64,000 bases of DNA, from contig CAZJDM010000001.1 in the NCBI GenBank assembly GCA_964544765.1, positions 48,260-112,259 on the forward strand, written 5' to 3'. Below are positions 9,094-18,599 of this stretch, piece by piece. Under the pieces are notes generated by a model, which ran no database searches, was not told where the DNA came from, and worked only from the letters and a program-made list of their open reading frames with translations. This stretch comes from CAZJDM01 sp964544765 (GTDB taxonomy: Bacteria; Bdellovibrionota_B; Oligoflexia; CAYFLR01). Both the position numbers and the translations under genes were made by a program. How positions within the stretch are numbered: position 1 is the first letter of the stretch; each line of letters starts with the position of its first letter.

Positions 9094-10248
9094 ATGAGTT
9101 TATTCTATTTCGATCACGCAGCTTCAACGCCCATGATGCCCGAAGCTATCCAGACACTTACCAGGAGTTCAAGCTCAGATTTTATGAACTCTGCTTCTAA
9201 TCATAAACTGGGAAAAGAATTGAATAAACGACTAGAAATTGCTCGTAGCAAGTTTTTAGATTTCTTAAAGGCTCACGACCACTACCAGTTTATTTTTACT
9301 AGCTCAGCAACTGAATCAAATAATATGGTAGCCAAAGGTTTAGCTCTTAATCCGCAGGACCAGATCTTTATCTGTTTAGCAGATCATCCCAGCCTAATAA
9401 AACCATGGGACAGTAAATTATTACACCAAGTAGAGGTCCAAGAGATTCCCTGGAAAAAAAATGGACAAATTGATATAACTACACTAATAAAAACCCTAAC
9501 AATAAATACTCGCTTAATCAGTCTTGCCCAGGTCAACAACCATTGTGGTAGTCTACATGATGTTATCTCAATTGCCAAACAAGTAAAAAAGATCCATCCC
9601 CACATCCATTTCCATGTTGATGCCGCCCAATCTTTTGCTAAAATTCCTTTTCAATTGCACCCTTCAATAGATACACTATCTATATCTGCTCACAAAATGG
9701 GTGGTCCTAAAGGAATTGCGGGTTTGTACATCAAAAAAGGAATAAAATTGGATCCTTTGATGGAAGGGGGGGGACATGAACTGGCTTTGAGACCCTCTAC
9801 CATAGCATGCCCTTTAGCTTTTTCTTTTTTAAAAGCCGCTGAGTTAAGATTTGCGAAATTAACTGAAACATATACACGATTGCTAGAATTACACAATTAT
9901 TTAATAAGAAGTCTTAAAGAACAAATCCCCGTAGTTAAAGTTCATTTCATTGATGAAGAAGACTCTGTTGTATCACCTTATATCACACTAATTATTTTAC
10001 CTGATGTATCCGCGGATATTGTAATTAGAAATTTACAAGATAAAAATATCTTTGTATCAACCAACGCCGCTTGTTCTTCCCGCATTAAAGACGATAATCC
10101 CGCCTACCGGGTTTTGCATATTCCAAATAAATATAGAAAAAACCTAATTCGCATTTCTATAGCACCAGAAACCACTAGCGATCAAATTGATTACCTGGTT
10201 TCTAATCTAAAGGAAGTATACTCCGACCTACATAGCATTTTAGAATAA
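9094..10248 (+). CDS. NifS/IscS-type cysteine desulfurase
   Basis: PLP enzyme of aminotransferase class V that takes sulfur from cysteine as a persulfide for Fe-S clusters or thio-tRNA. The N-terminus YFDHAASTPMMPEA, the HVDAAQSF strand, the PLP-lysine block SISAHKMGGPKG (about 200), GGGHELALRPST and the active-site loop STNAACSS with the persulfide Cys (about 327) are in order. The length of 384 residues is normal. No iscU or iscR adjoins it. thiI, an acceptor of such persulfide sulfur, lies 1.5 kb away, convergent. Which subtype (IscS, NifS or other) is not decided. Confidence 0.9.
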   Translation: MSLFYFDHAASTPMMPEAIQTLTRSSSSDFMNSASNHKLGKELNKRLEIARSKFLDFLKAHDHYQFIFTSSATESNNMVAKGLALNPQDQIFICLADHPSLIKPWDSKLLHQVEVQEIPWKKNGQIDITTLIKTLTINTRLISLAQVNNHCGSLHDVISIAKQVKKIHPHIHFHVDAAQSFAKIPFQLHPSIDTLSISAHKMGGPKGIAGLYIKKGIKLDPLMEGGGHELALRPSTIACPLAFSFLKAAELRFAKLTETYTRLLELHNYLIRSLKEQIPVVKVHFIDEEDSVVSPYITLIILPDVSADIVIRNLQDKNIFVSTNAACSSRIKDDNPAYRVLHIPNKYRKNLIRISIAPETTSDQIDYLVSNLKEVYSDLHSILE

Positions 10249-10308
10249 CTAGATGGTACTAATAATAGCTAAGACTACGACGTTGGAACGAATAGGTCCA
10301 TGTCCAAA

Positions 10309-11310
10309 TCAAAAATTCGATTTAATGTGATACACTCCTAAGATTACCTTTAAGAATTGCTCCTGCCACTTTTTCAAATCATCAAGCACCGAGCTTACTG
10401 TATATTGATCAGTTACGTGCCGTTTTTGCTGCCTAGCCTCTTCTAGCAACTTTTCAGCGAAGCAAACAAAATCACCATGGTATGGGAAATCAACTGATGC
10501 GATTTTATATTTAAGAGAGTTGTAGCTATATCTAAATGTAAAAGTAATATTATCTGTTTTTAGGTCATAAAAAAGACACCGATTGTGGAAGCAATTTCTT
10601 TTATCACGAGGAGTGTAATATTTCATTGGCAGGGTATCCACAATCATTCTTGCTTGCTCTGCATTAATACTTGTTCTAAATGGAAAAATTCTTACAATCT
10701 CTTCCTGAGTGATTTTATTGGGGTCTGGCGGTAATGGCACTTGATGATATATCACCTTTAAAAACCTAGTATCAGACGTTATTCTTATTTTAAGCATATC
10801 TTCTAAGAGATAATCTTCTTTTAATTCTTGCATGTACTGTGGGTTTTCTCTTAAAAAATGAAGTAATAAGTTAAGTTGTAACAATGTAAAAGAAAAGCTA
10901 ATACCTAAAGTGTCTCTATCAAAACCCATCTCTACAATGATTCCTTGAGTATTTAACTCACTAATTACTTTATCAGTATCTAACAGGTGTTCTAAATATT
11001 TAGCTTTATCGGTAAGAGTACCATATTCAAGGTCCAATCCTATGCTATTGGCGACAGAGAAAATATCTTCTCTAGACTCACCACTCGACATAAACTCTTT
11101 ATGTTTGACATCCTTTGGTTTACAAATCTGATTCACTCTGCACTTATAAGCTTTAAAAAACCCAAAAGAAATCCCTGTGACATTTCCATAAAGATCTAAA
11201 ACGAAAGAGCCACTATCACCATGTTGTTGACTAAAACCATATTGAGAATGGTCATGCTTGGGTACAAATAAGTCAAATTGTTGAATATCTTTATCAGGAG
11301 ATTTAAACAT
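10309..11310 (-). pseudogene. Serine-protease-like protein, apparently missing its N-terminal half
   Basis: The 333-residue product begins shortly before QHGDSGSFVLDLYGNVTGI, which resembles the nucleophile-Ser motif (GDSG) and next strand of trypsin-fold proteases. The His and Asp parts of a catalytic triad, which should precede it, are absent. The frame stays open upstream of the ATG across 11311-11360 and into the transposase-like gene on the other strand, as expected if an insertion cut the gene. The remaining 260 residues are a charged, unrecognised domain. Either a decayed protease or a functional regulator; the truncation reading is an inference. Confidence 0.5.
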
Positions 11311-11360
11311 AAAAGGACCAACTTTTGATATAGATAAGCAGACATCACATTTGGCTAAAT

Positions 11361-11717
11361 ATGATAAAACAACTTCTCGTTTATACAGGAGAACATGTGA
11401 AAAAGATGATTAATCAATTGACAAAAAGAAATGACGCAAAATTTACTATAGAAAAGATGGAAGTCGACAAGGATCATATCCATCTTATGGTAAATGCGAA
11501 TCCTAACGTATCCGCAACTCAAATTATTAGAAGAATTAAACAAAACACTACTTTTTTAATTTGGAATGAGTTTAATGATTATTTGAAAAAACACTATTGG
11601 AAAGAGAAGACTTTTTGGTCAGATGGTTACTTTGTTTCATCTATAGGAAATGCTTCAGAAGACACTATTCGGAGGTATATTGATAACCAAGGATATAAAA
11701 CACCAAGACTAAGCTGA
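11361..11717 (+). mobile_element. IS200/IS605-type Y1 transposase, N-terminally shortened
   Basis: The 118-residue product has the HUH motif DHIHLMV (residues 38-44) and the C-terminal helix TIRRYIDNQ with the candidate catalytic Tyr at 106, plus FWSDGYFVSSIGN, a hallmark of IS200-type TnpA. Full-length enzymes have about 25-30 more N-terminal residues (strand with YHxVWxTKYR). The codons just before the ATG (HHIWLN) resemble the end of that strand, but a stop lies upstream in this frame. No TnpB is present. It is likely a remnant. It abuts the truncated protease-like gene on the opposite strand. Confidence 0.75.
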
Positions 11718-11793
11718 CATTATACTAAATATAGCAATCAAAATCAATGTATTCATCACTTAAACATCAACACCAGTTTAATCATAAGGAAAA

Positions 11794-12993
11794 CTAAAAA
11801 GAAATAATTTCCATCTGAGAAATCGTATCAACAATTCTATCCTCTAACTGAAGATTGCCAATCACCTGCTGCCAATAGGATTGATAAGGCTTGGTAATAG
11901 GGTGTTTAGCGGCAAATAAACTACAGGCGTCATCATGAGGTCTTACAGAAATGGGGTGAGTACCAATTTTCTCGGATAGATTAATAATCTCCTGTTTATT
12001 AAATCCAGATAACGGTCTAAATATTGGCAACGCAGTTGCCTGATTAACTAATGATATATTATCAAGGGTTTGACTAGATACCTGCCCTAGAGAATCACCG
12101 GTTACTATGCCTCCAGCGCCAACTTTTTGGGCAATTCTGGTGGCAATTTTAATCATGAACCAACGAAATAAGATTGTACGATAGGAGGTTTTACATTGTT
12201 TGGTAATGTCTTTTTGCACCGTTCCAAAAGGAATTATATAAAGATTACATCCATTTTGATAACGCCCTAACACTTTCATTAAATCGATAATTTTATCTTT
12301 AACTTCTTCCCCAACATAAGGATAAGCATAGAAAAATAGAAAAGTTTGTTTACAACCCCTTTTGGACATTAAATAACTTGCCACTGGAGAATCAAAGCCA
12401 CCAGACAACAAGCACACTAGATGACCACTAGTTCCAACCGGTAATCCACCGACACCTTCGTAGCTGCGAGTATATAAATAGGATCCATCTTGTAGGATTC
12501 TTATATATAAAACTATGTCAGGATTCCTTAAATTCACTTTTAAACCATCTACGTTCTTTAAAATATGATGACCAACCTGAGCAGCCAAATCTGTGCTGGT
12601 TAAAGGAAAGGTCTTTTTAGCTCTTTTGACCCTGACCGCAAAAGTAATTAAGGACAGATCTTTCTTTGCATTCTTTTTATCCTTTATATTATTAACTTCC
12701 GGCCTTAAGATATCTAGTGAGGAAGAAAAAATCTGTTCCATTTGCCAATCAATCTTTAAAGCGGATTGAATAGAGTGAATACCCGGAATACACAGCAAAT
12801 TGTCTATAGTGCTCTTATCAAAATCTTTTTTTGATTCTAAAATATGACGATGATCTATTAATTGATAATGAACTTTTTCATTATGAGTCTTTTCCATTGT
12901 TTGTAATATATGTTCTTTTAAGGTTTTACGATAAAAAGATTGATTATCTCCTTTTAGCCAAAGCTCGTGAACACTAATCATTAAAATTTTCAC
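11794..12993 (-). CDS. thiI: tRNA 4-thiouridine sulfurtransferase ThiI
   Basis: Makes 4-thiouridine at tRNA position 8 and can supply sulfur for thiamine thiazole. The N-terminal ferredoxin-like/THUMP region opens with HELWLKGDNQSFYRKTL; the PP-loop SGGFDSP is at 197-203; the region DDACSLFAAKHPITKP holds the conserved Cys near 345. The length of 399 residues means there is no rhodanese domain, as in many bacteria outside the enterics, so it would rely directly on a cysteine desulfurase. One is encoded at 9094-10248. Confidence 0.94.
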   Translation of the reverse strand: MKILMISVHELWLKGDNQSFYRKTLKEHILQTMEKTHNEKVHYQLIDHRHILESKKDFDKSTIDNLLCIPGIHSIQSALKIDWQMEQIFSSSLDILRPEVNNIKDKKNAKKDLSLITFAVRVKRAKKTFPLTSTDLAAQVGHHILKNVDGLKVNLRNPDIVLYIRILQDGSYLYTRSYEGVGGLPVGTSGHLVCLLSGGFDSPVASYLMSKRGCKQTFLFFYAYPYVGEEVKDKIIDLMKVLGRYQNGCNLYIIPFGTVQKDITKQCKTSYRTILFRWFMIKIATRIAQKVGAGGIVTGDSLGQVSSQTLDNISLVNQATALPIFRPLSGFNKQEIINLSEKIGTHPISVRPHDDACSLFAAKHPITKPYQSYWQQVIGNLQLEDRIVDTISQMEIISF

Positions 12994-13247
12994 TCTTAAA
13001 TCCTATGTCTGGTTTAGTGGGTATAGGGGTAATTGTCCTAAACATATACCTAATAAATATTGTCAGGCCAATCACTGATTTGCTCTAAATAACAAACATA
13101 GATTAAATTGTACAAGCATTTATTTAAACCACTAATTGTCTACGATACGTAGGTTTTTCAACAACTTATATTAAAAATATTTTTAAGTTTTGATTTTCTC
13201 GTCCGATCCTAACTCATATAGATAAAGATATAAAAAGGAGCGACATA
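12994..13247. other. Divergent intergenic region between thiI and the OmpA-domain gene
   Basis: This 254-bp AT-rich gap must contain promoters for both divergent genes. No strong hexamer pair or coding frame was found. AAGGAG seven bases before the ATG at 13248 is the ribosome-binding site for the rightward gene. Confidence 0.5.
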
Positions 13248-14834
13248 ATGACATCCATAAGAAATCGAATAAAAAAGCTAAGAAAAAACAAGAATGAAAA
13301 GGATATTCCTATAATAATGAAGGATAAATCTTCGACTACGAAGCAAAATGATCCTGAAATTACCTCCCAATCTAAATGCTCCCAAGAAGCCCAAGATAAT
13401 GATAAAGAAATCCCTAATTATGCAAAAAAAACCCTAATAGATGAAGCTCATTTTAATCACATTCAACTTTTAACTTACGTAAATACTTTTGTGGTGATGG
13501 TTTGCTTCATAATGATATCAATTCAATTTTTCTCTAAAAAACCAATTCAATCTAAAACGGACCTTTCACCCTCTCAAAAAAGCTTTGCTGCTTCTAGTCT
13601 AAAAGAAACGGTTGAAAATAAGACGTTAACAGCAAGTAGTACTTCTGCAGATAAAGAAAAAAATATGAATCTTTCACCAACCATAAAAATTCGCGACCCT
13701 GAAGCAGATGATAATCCTTCCCTTTCGATAGCATTACCCTCAAGAGATATACCAAATAACAAAAAAACCAAGAAAAAACAAATGCTGGGACCTACAATCA
13801 CAAATAAAGCTATTACAAATCTACAAACAAAGGAAGAATCGAATACACCTTATAATTCTTATAACTCTAATGTTAAGGATTCCTTAAATAGAAAGTCAGA
13901 AGAATTACCCACAACAGCTTTATATAATTACTTTAAACAGTTAAATAAAAAACAAAGCGATTCACCATCTCACAGGTTTATAACTCGTGATTTCACGTTT
14001 CACTTTTCGGACCATATCTACAAATCCGGAAAATATCAAATAACTGAAAGAATAGAGACCGTTTTGGAAGAAATAGCTAATCTGGTAAAACCTTTCGAGA
14101 AGGATTTAACATTAACCGTGATAGGGCATTCTGAAACACAGGAAAAGGAAGTATCAAGCCATCACGATGAGCCACCTTCACTCTCTCTATTACGAGCACA
14201 AGGAGCTATTGAGATACTAAACCTACTCGATCTCAGAGATTGTAGCGCTATAGCAGTGGGTGCTGAAAACAAAATTCGCAATGCCAGATCTATTAGCATA
14301 CGATTTGAAAGAAATATGAATCCTTCTACCAATACAGACGATCAATCACACAAAAGATTGTTAGACAAAGATGAAAAGCAAGTAAGCTCAGATAAATTAT
14401 CAATAGACAAATTTGAAGACACCCTTAATGAAATAGATCGTTTTTTAAAAACTAAAGAATTGGGTTATATTGATAGATCATCCTCAACTTCTGCGGTTCT
14501 TCATTTCAAAAACAATTATTTCAATACCGGAGAATTTAAATTATCAAGTAAAGAAAGAAAAGATATTAACCAACTGTATAAAATAATTAATATTTTAAGC
14601 AGCGACATAAAATTAGAGGTCATTGGACATACTGACGCTAGGAAAATAAAAACCAAAGCTCTCAAAAAAGCAGTAGCTAATAATTTGTTACTATCTAAAT
14701 TAAGGGCTCAAACTATAGCTCAAGCTATGATCAAAAGTGGATTTAAAACAGAAAACATTGAAACTCGTGGAAAAGGACCGTCAGAAAGGGATACTCGTAG
14801 TGTTAGTATCCATATGCAAATAAAAACTATTTAA
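13248..14834 (+). CDS. Inner-membrane-anchored protein with two tandem OmpA/MotB-like domains
   Basis: The 528-residue protein has a basic cytoplasmic N-terminus, one membrane helix at about 74-95, a disordered Ser/Thr/Lys-rich stretch to about 245, then two OmpA-like modules: 248-355 (VIGHSE at 291-296, LLRAQGAIEIL, ARSISIRFER) and 415-526 (VIGHTD at 458-463, LSKLRAQTIAQAMI, TRSVSIHMQ). In OmpA, Pal and MotB this fold binds the diaminopimelate of peptidoglycan. Two copies in one anchored protein are uncommon. The topology resembles a MotB-like stator or a wall-tethering protein; no motA neighbour is present. The function is unknown. Confidence 0.8.
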   Translation: MTSIRNRIKKLRKNKNEKDIPIIMKDKSSTTKQNDPEITSQSKCSQEAQDNDKEIPNYAKKTLIDEAHFNHIQLLTYVNTFVVMVCFIMISIQFFSKKPIQSKTDLSPSQKSFAASSLKETVENKTLTASSTSADKEKNMNLSPTIKIRDPEADDNPSLSIALPSRDIPNNKKTKKKQMLGPTITNKAITNLQTKEESNTPYNSYNSNVKDSLNRKSEELPTTALYNYFKQLNKKQSDSPSHRFITRDFTFHFSDHIYKSGKYQITERIETVLEEIANLVKPFEKDLTLTVIGHSETQEKEVSSHHDEPPSLSLLRAQGAIEILNLLDLRDCSAIAVGAENKIRNARSISIRFERNMNPSTNTDDQSHKRLLDKDEKQVSSDKLSIDKFEDTLNEIDRFLKTKELGYIDRSSSTSAVLHFKNNYFNTGEFKLSSKERKDINQLYKIINILSSDIKLEVIGHTDARKIKTKALKKAVANNLLLSKLRAQTIAQAMIKSGFKTENIETRGKGPSERDTRSVSIHMQIKTI

Positions 14835-14916
14835 TTTTTCAAATCCTCGTCTTGTACATTTGACCATTGAAAAAATATGTTGTAGTTAATAAAAGCTTAT
14901 TTTTTAAGGTTGTGAC

Positions 14917-15351
14917 ATGAAAAAAAACTTTGATTTTACGACATTATTTTCTGACGATTCTTTTGAAAAGCTTTCTAAGCTGACACAAAAACGATTTATC
15001 GCCTACCTAAAATCAGACGAGACCATTACTTTTAGCGGTTCTTTTGATCAATTAGCATTGAAAATAGACCTATCTTTATCTAACAAGGACAGGTCATTCT
15101 ACTATGAAATCAATGCTGCGATGGACCTAGTTTCAAATCCCCCAATTACTCCCTCAGACGCCCGGGACAAAGTAATCGACCTAATAGACCAATATCTCAT
15201 CGAATATTTTGAGAGCGGTAGAGAAGTTTTTCTTTTTATAGACTGGAAAACATATACAATTGATCAATACACTATCCACATGAAAGGACAAATCTTAAAC
15301 AAATTAGCTGAAGATATGGCGGACCAATTATTACAAGGAAATTCGCATTAA
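14917..15351 (+). CDS. Hypothetical protein, 144 residues, acidic
   Basis: Not recognised. It is soluble, with no signal peptide or membrane helix, and rich in Asp and Leu, with alternating strands and helices: GSFDQLALKIDLSLSNKDR, then a helix DARDKVIDLIDQYLIEYF and strands EVFLFIDWKTYTIDQYTIHMKG. It follows the OmpA-domain gene by 82 bp in the same direction and may share its transcript, so a linked role is possible. The first part (about 40-75) looks like a small beta-sheet domain. Coding is supported by normal codon use and an uninterrupted frame. Confidence 0.65.
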   Translation: MKKNFDFTTLFSDDSFEKLSKLTQKRFIAYLKSDETITFSGSFDQLALKIDLSLSNKDRSFYYEINAAMDLVSNPPITPSDARDKVIDLIDQYLIEYFESGREVFLFIDWKTYTIDQYTIHMKGQILNKLAEDMADQLLQGNSH

Positions 15352-15385
15352 AAATTTACATCTAAGCGAATAACATCACCGTCAC

Positions 15386-17290
15386 TTATTGACTAGCTAC
15401 ATTAAAAGATCCCAAGTAGGGATATTCTTTTAGATATTTTTTTATATAGTCAAGGATTTCTGTTCGTCTTTCCTCCAATATTAACCCATTTCTTGTGATT
15501 TGTTGATTTATTGATTCTAATAGATCCCGACAAGCATAATTCATATCAAATAGAGTACTTTCAACGGTTGCTCCCAGAAGAGATTGACTAATTTTTACCT
15601 CACCATCATCAACCAATACATGCACTTCATTGATTTTACCTAACAAATTATGGTTCATAGAAAGAGTTTCTTGATAGGCGCCGGTTAAAAAGATAGCCAA
15701 ATAATAGGATTTATTGCCAAAATCATGTAACTCGATATATTTCTTCTTGTCTCTAGAATCAATAAAAGCATCAATACAACCATCAGAATCACAAGTTATA
15801 TCAACTATTGTGGCCTCATAGTCTGGTTTTCTATTATGTTGTGAAATGGGAACAATTGGAAAAAGTTGCTCCAAAGCCCAATGGTCTGGAATAGAGTTAA
15901 AAATTGAAAAATTTGCCAAAAACTTTTTCTCTTGGTTTTTCTTCAAAACAACATAAATCTCCTCAGAGATCGGACTCCCCACAACCAATCCATAGGCCTT
16001 ATTACAGATCTCATCAAAAAATATTTCACCAAAGGCTCGTTCGATTAAATTTAGATACCCTAAACGAAAAAGGTTATAGACATCATCGCGATGATGAATA
16101 GCATCATAAAGATATTCCTCACAATTTTTTAAAGAAATATTCTTATAGATGTATTGAAGCTCTTTTAGAGCCAAATGTTCAAAATTCATTAATTTCATAT
16201 CATTGGTAATACGATTCTCATTACCCTGTATTTCTCTTATGTCCGCCACTAAAACCGAGTGATAGGCAGCAACATATCGCCCACTTTCTGTAACAATAGT
16301 GGGGTGAAGAACATTTTCAGCAGTGCATAATTCACCAATTAAAAACACCAAGTCATTGGCAAATTCCTGTACATTATAATTGGCACTGGCATAATAAGAG
16401 GTTTTACTACCATCATAATCTACACCAATGCCCCCTCCCACATTAAGATACTTTATTGAACTACCCATTTGCATTAACTGAATATAAACTCTTACCGCTT
16501 CGGTTACCGCTGATTTTATTGTTCGAATATCGGGGATCTGACTACCGATATGATAATGCAACATAGTAAATTTACAGGTTAATTTATTTAACTTTAATGT
16601 TTCCCAGGCTCTAATAATCTCAGTAGTTGTTAAGCCGAATTTAGAACGCTGACCACTAGTCTGGCTCCAAATACCTGTCCCCCTAGAACACAGCTTAATA
16701 CGCATTCCAATTTCTGGTAAGTCTTTAAATCTTTCGCTAAACTTTAAAATTAAGCCCAACTCATCCAGTCCTTCTATCACTAGCACCACATTCTTTCCAA
16801 TTTCTTTAGCAATAAAGGCTAGCTCAATATAACTAGCATCTTTAAATCCATTACAGACTATTAAAGCGTTTGGATGTAAATCATGGGTCAAAGCAGCAAA
16901 TAGTTCAGGTTTGGTTCCTACTTCAAGCCCATATGCATATTTATCCCCATACTTTATCAATGAATCTATAAATTCCTTACGATGATTCACCTTATAAGGA
17001 AAAAGACCTAAATGTTCTCCCTGATAACCATTTTCTTTGATTGCTTTTTTAAAAGAGCCAATTAACCTACTGATTTGAGTGTCTATAATTTGAGGAAATC
17101 TAACTAAAAAAGGAGTATTGAGTGATCTATTCTCTACTTGCTTAACTATTTCTACCAGATCAACTTTTTCTTTTTTTTGTCCAGTTGGATATATAACTAC
17201 ATGCCCTTTTTCATCTATATCTACATAACCAGAACCCCATTCTTCAATATTGTATAGTTCTTTGGCTGCTTCGACATTACTTCTAATCAT
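15386..17290 (-). CDS. speA: Biosynthetic arginine decarboxylase
   Basis: PLP-dependent enzyme converting arginine to agmatine, the entry to putrescine and spermidine synthesis. The PLP lysine is K100 in GLFPYKVNHRKEF; the barrel blocks ALIVCNGFKDASYIELA, LCSRGTGIWSQTSGQRSKFG, HYHIGSQIPDI and LNVGGGIGVDYDGS are characteristic. A C-terminal beta domain and helical extension complete 634 residues, the normal size of SpeA-class enzymes. No speB or agmatine deiminase gene is adjacent. It is divergent from rsmD, with 125 bp between them. Confidence 0.96.
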   Translation of the reverse strand: MIRSNVEAAKELYNIEEWGSGYVDIDEKGHVVIYPTGQKKEKVDLVEIVKQVENRSLNTPFLVRFPQIIDTQISRLIGSFKKAIKENGYQGEHLGLFPYKVNHRKEFIDSLIKYGDKYAYGLEVGTKPELFAALTHDLHPNALIVCNGFKDASYIELAFIAKEIGKNVVLVIEGLDELGLILKFSERFKDLPEIGMRIKLCSRGTGIWSQTSGQRSKFGLTTTEIIRAWETLKLNKLTCKFTMLHYHIGSQIPDIRTIKSAVTEAVRVYIQLMQMGSSIKYLNVGGGIGVDYDGSKTSYYASANYNVQEFANDLVFLIGELCTAENVLHPTIVTESGRYVAAYHSVLVADIREIQGNENRITNDMKLMNFEHLALKELQYIYKNISLKNCEEYLYDAIHHRDDVYNLFRLGYLNLIERAFGEIFFDEICNKAYGLVVGSPISEEIYVVLKKNQEKKFLANFSIFNSIPDHWALEQLFPIVPISQHNRKPDYEATIVDITCDSDGCIDAFIDSRDKKKYIELHDFGNKSYYLAIFLTGAYQETLSMNHNLLGKINEVHVLVDDGEVKISQSLLGATVESTLFDMNYACRDLLESINQQITRNGLILEERRTEILDYIKKYLKEYPYLGSFNVASQ

Positions 17291-17415
17291 TTTATAACCT
17301 TATAAACATACAAAAGAACACACTCAAAACCAGAATGTCATATATCTTATAAAAGGCTACTTTTTCAAGAAATTTTACTGAAAAAAAAAATTCTTTCTGT
17401 TAAAAATTATTTATT

Positions 17416-17976
17416 ATGAGAGTAATTTCTGGAAAATTCAGAGGAAAAAAATTAATCAGTCCTAAAGATAATCAAATCCGACCAACCAGCGATAAAGTAA
17501 AAGGAGCCATTTTTAATATACTCCAAAGACAGATAAATGGCTCTAAATGCTTGGATCTATTTGCGGGTACTGGGAACTTAGGAATTGAAGCTATATCAAG
17601 GGGAGCTAGCAATTGTACTTTTGTTGAAAATAATACTGAATCACTGAAAATCCTATCAAAAAATTTACAAATTTGTGGAACTCATTCCAGTAGCAGGATT
17701 ATTAAACAAGATGTATTAAGTAGCCTTCAAAAACTCCACGCTGAAAACAATTCATATGATATTATTTTTGCTGACCCTCCATATGACTATCAAAAAATAG
17801 CGTTGCTTGTAGCTAAAATTGTTGAGACACAACTTTTAGAACCGGAGGGACTTATTATAATCGAACATGACAAAAGAGTATCTCTTGACAACATGCAGAA
17901 TCTTCCAATATATATACGCGATCATAGGTTTTTTGGAAAAACCGCTATAACAATGTTGGCAAATAAAAGATTTTAA
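17416..17976 (+). CDS. rsmD: 16S rRNA (guanine(966)-N2)-methyltransferase RsmD
   Basis: SAM-dependent enzyme that methylates G966 of 16S rRNA on the assembled small subunit. The N-terminal RVISGKFRGKKL, the RPTSDKVKGAIFNIL block, the SAM-binding DLFAGTGNLGIEAISRGA and the catalytic DPPY motif (FADPPYDY) are all present in 186 residues. It is followed 54 bp downstream by coaD, a very common bacterial pairing. There is no clear Shine-Dalgarno. Confidence 0.95.
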   Translation: MRVISGKFRGKKLISPKDNQIRPTSDKVKGAIFNILQRQINGSKCLDLFAGTGNLGIEAISRGASNCTFVENNTESLKILSKNLQICGTHSSSRIIKQDVLSSLQKLHAENNSYDIIFADPPYDYQKIALLVAKIVETQLLEPEGLIIIEHDKRVSLDNMQNLPIYIRDHRFFGKTAITMLANKRF

Positions 17977-18030
17977 AAGATCAAGATCTGAATAGCTAGA
18001 ATAGCCTTACTTTAATAAGAGTCTTTATCC

Positions 18031-18543
18031 ATGACTGACAAACCTACTTTAACCAAAACAGCTTTATATCCTGGTTCTTTTGACCCCATAACTAATGGAC
18101 ACATTGATATTATCCACCGAGGTTTGAAAATATTTGACAAAATTATCATTGTCGTTGCTCAAAATGCTCAAAAAATATCTTTATTCTCTCTCTCAGAAAG
18201 ATTATCACTGACTAAAGAGGTCCTCAAAGACATCCCCAACCTATCAGTAATGTCTACTAAAGATTTAATTGTTCAGACTGCCCGAAAAGTTAATGCAACA
18301 ACTATAATTAGAGGATTACGTTCAGCCAGTGATTTTGAATATGAATGGCAGATGGCTATTATTAACAAGAAATTAAACACTGACATTGACACCGTTTTTT
18401 TCACCGCCTCAGAAAACACCTTTTATCTTCATTCAAAAAGCCTTAAGGAAATTAGATCTCTGGGAGGATGTGTGAAGGATTTTCTCCCACCTTTGGTAGA
18501 AAACAAATTGCGTGAAAAGTATAATATGTTAGAATCCGATTAA
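18031..18543 (+). CDS. coaD: Phosphopantetheine adenylyltransferase
   Basis: Adenylates 4'-phosphopantetheine to dephospho-CoA, the penultimate step of coenzyme A synthesis. The nucleotidyltransferase motif is YPGSFDPITNGHIDII (TNGH near residue 18); IRGLRSASDFEYEWQMA and the late SSLKE-equivalent HSKSLKEI block follow. The length of 170 residues is normal, with a short polar N-terminal extension before ALYPGSFDP. It lies directly after rsmD. Confidence 0.96.
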   Translation: MTDKPTLTKTALYPGSFDPITNGHIDIIHRGLKIFDKIIIVVAQNAQKISLFSLSERLSLTKEVLKDIPNLSVMSTKDLIVQTARKVNATTIIRGLRSASDFEYEWQMAIINKKLNTDIDTVFFTASENTFYLHSKSLKEIRSLGGCVKDFLPPLVENKLREKYNMLESD

Positions 18544-18599
18544 TCATATCAAAATGAGCACCAATTATCGCCTCTTATAATCGATAGTTTGGAGATATT

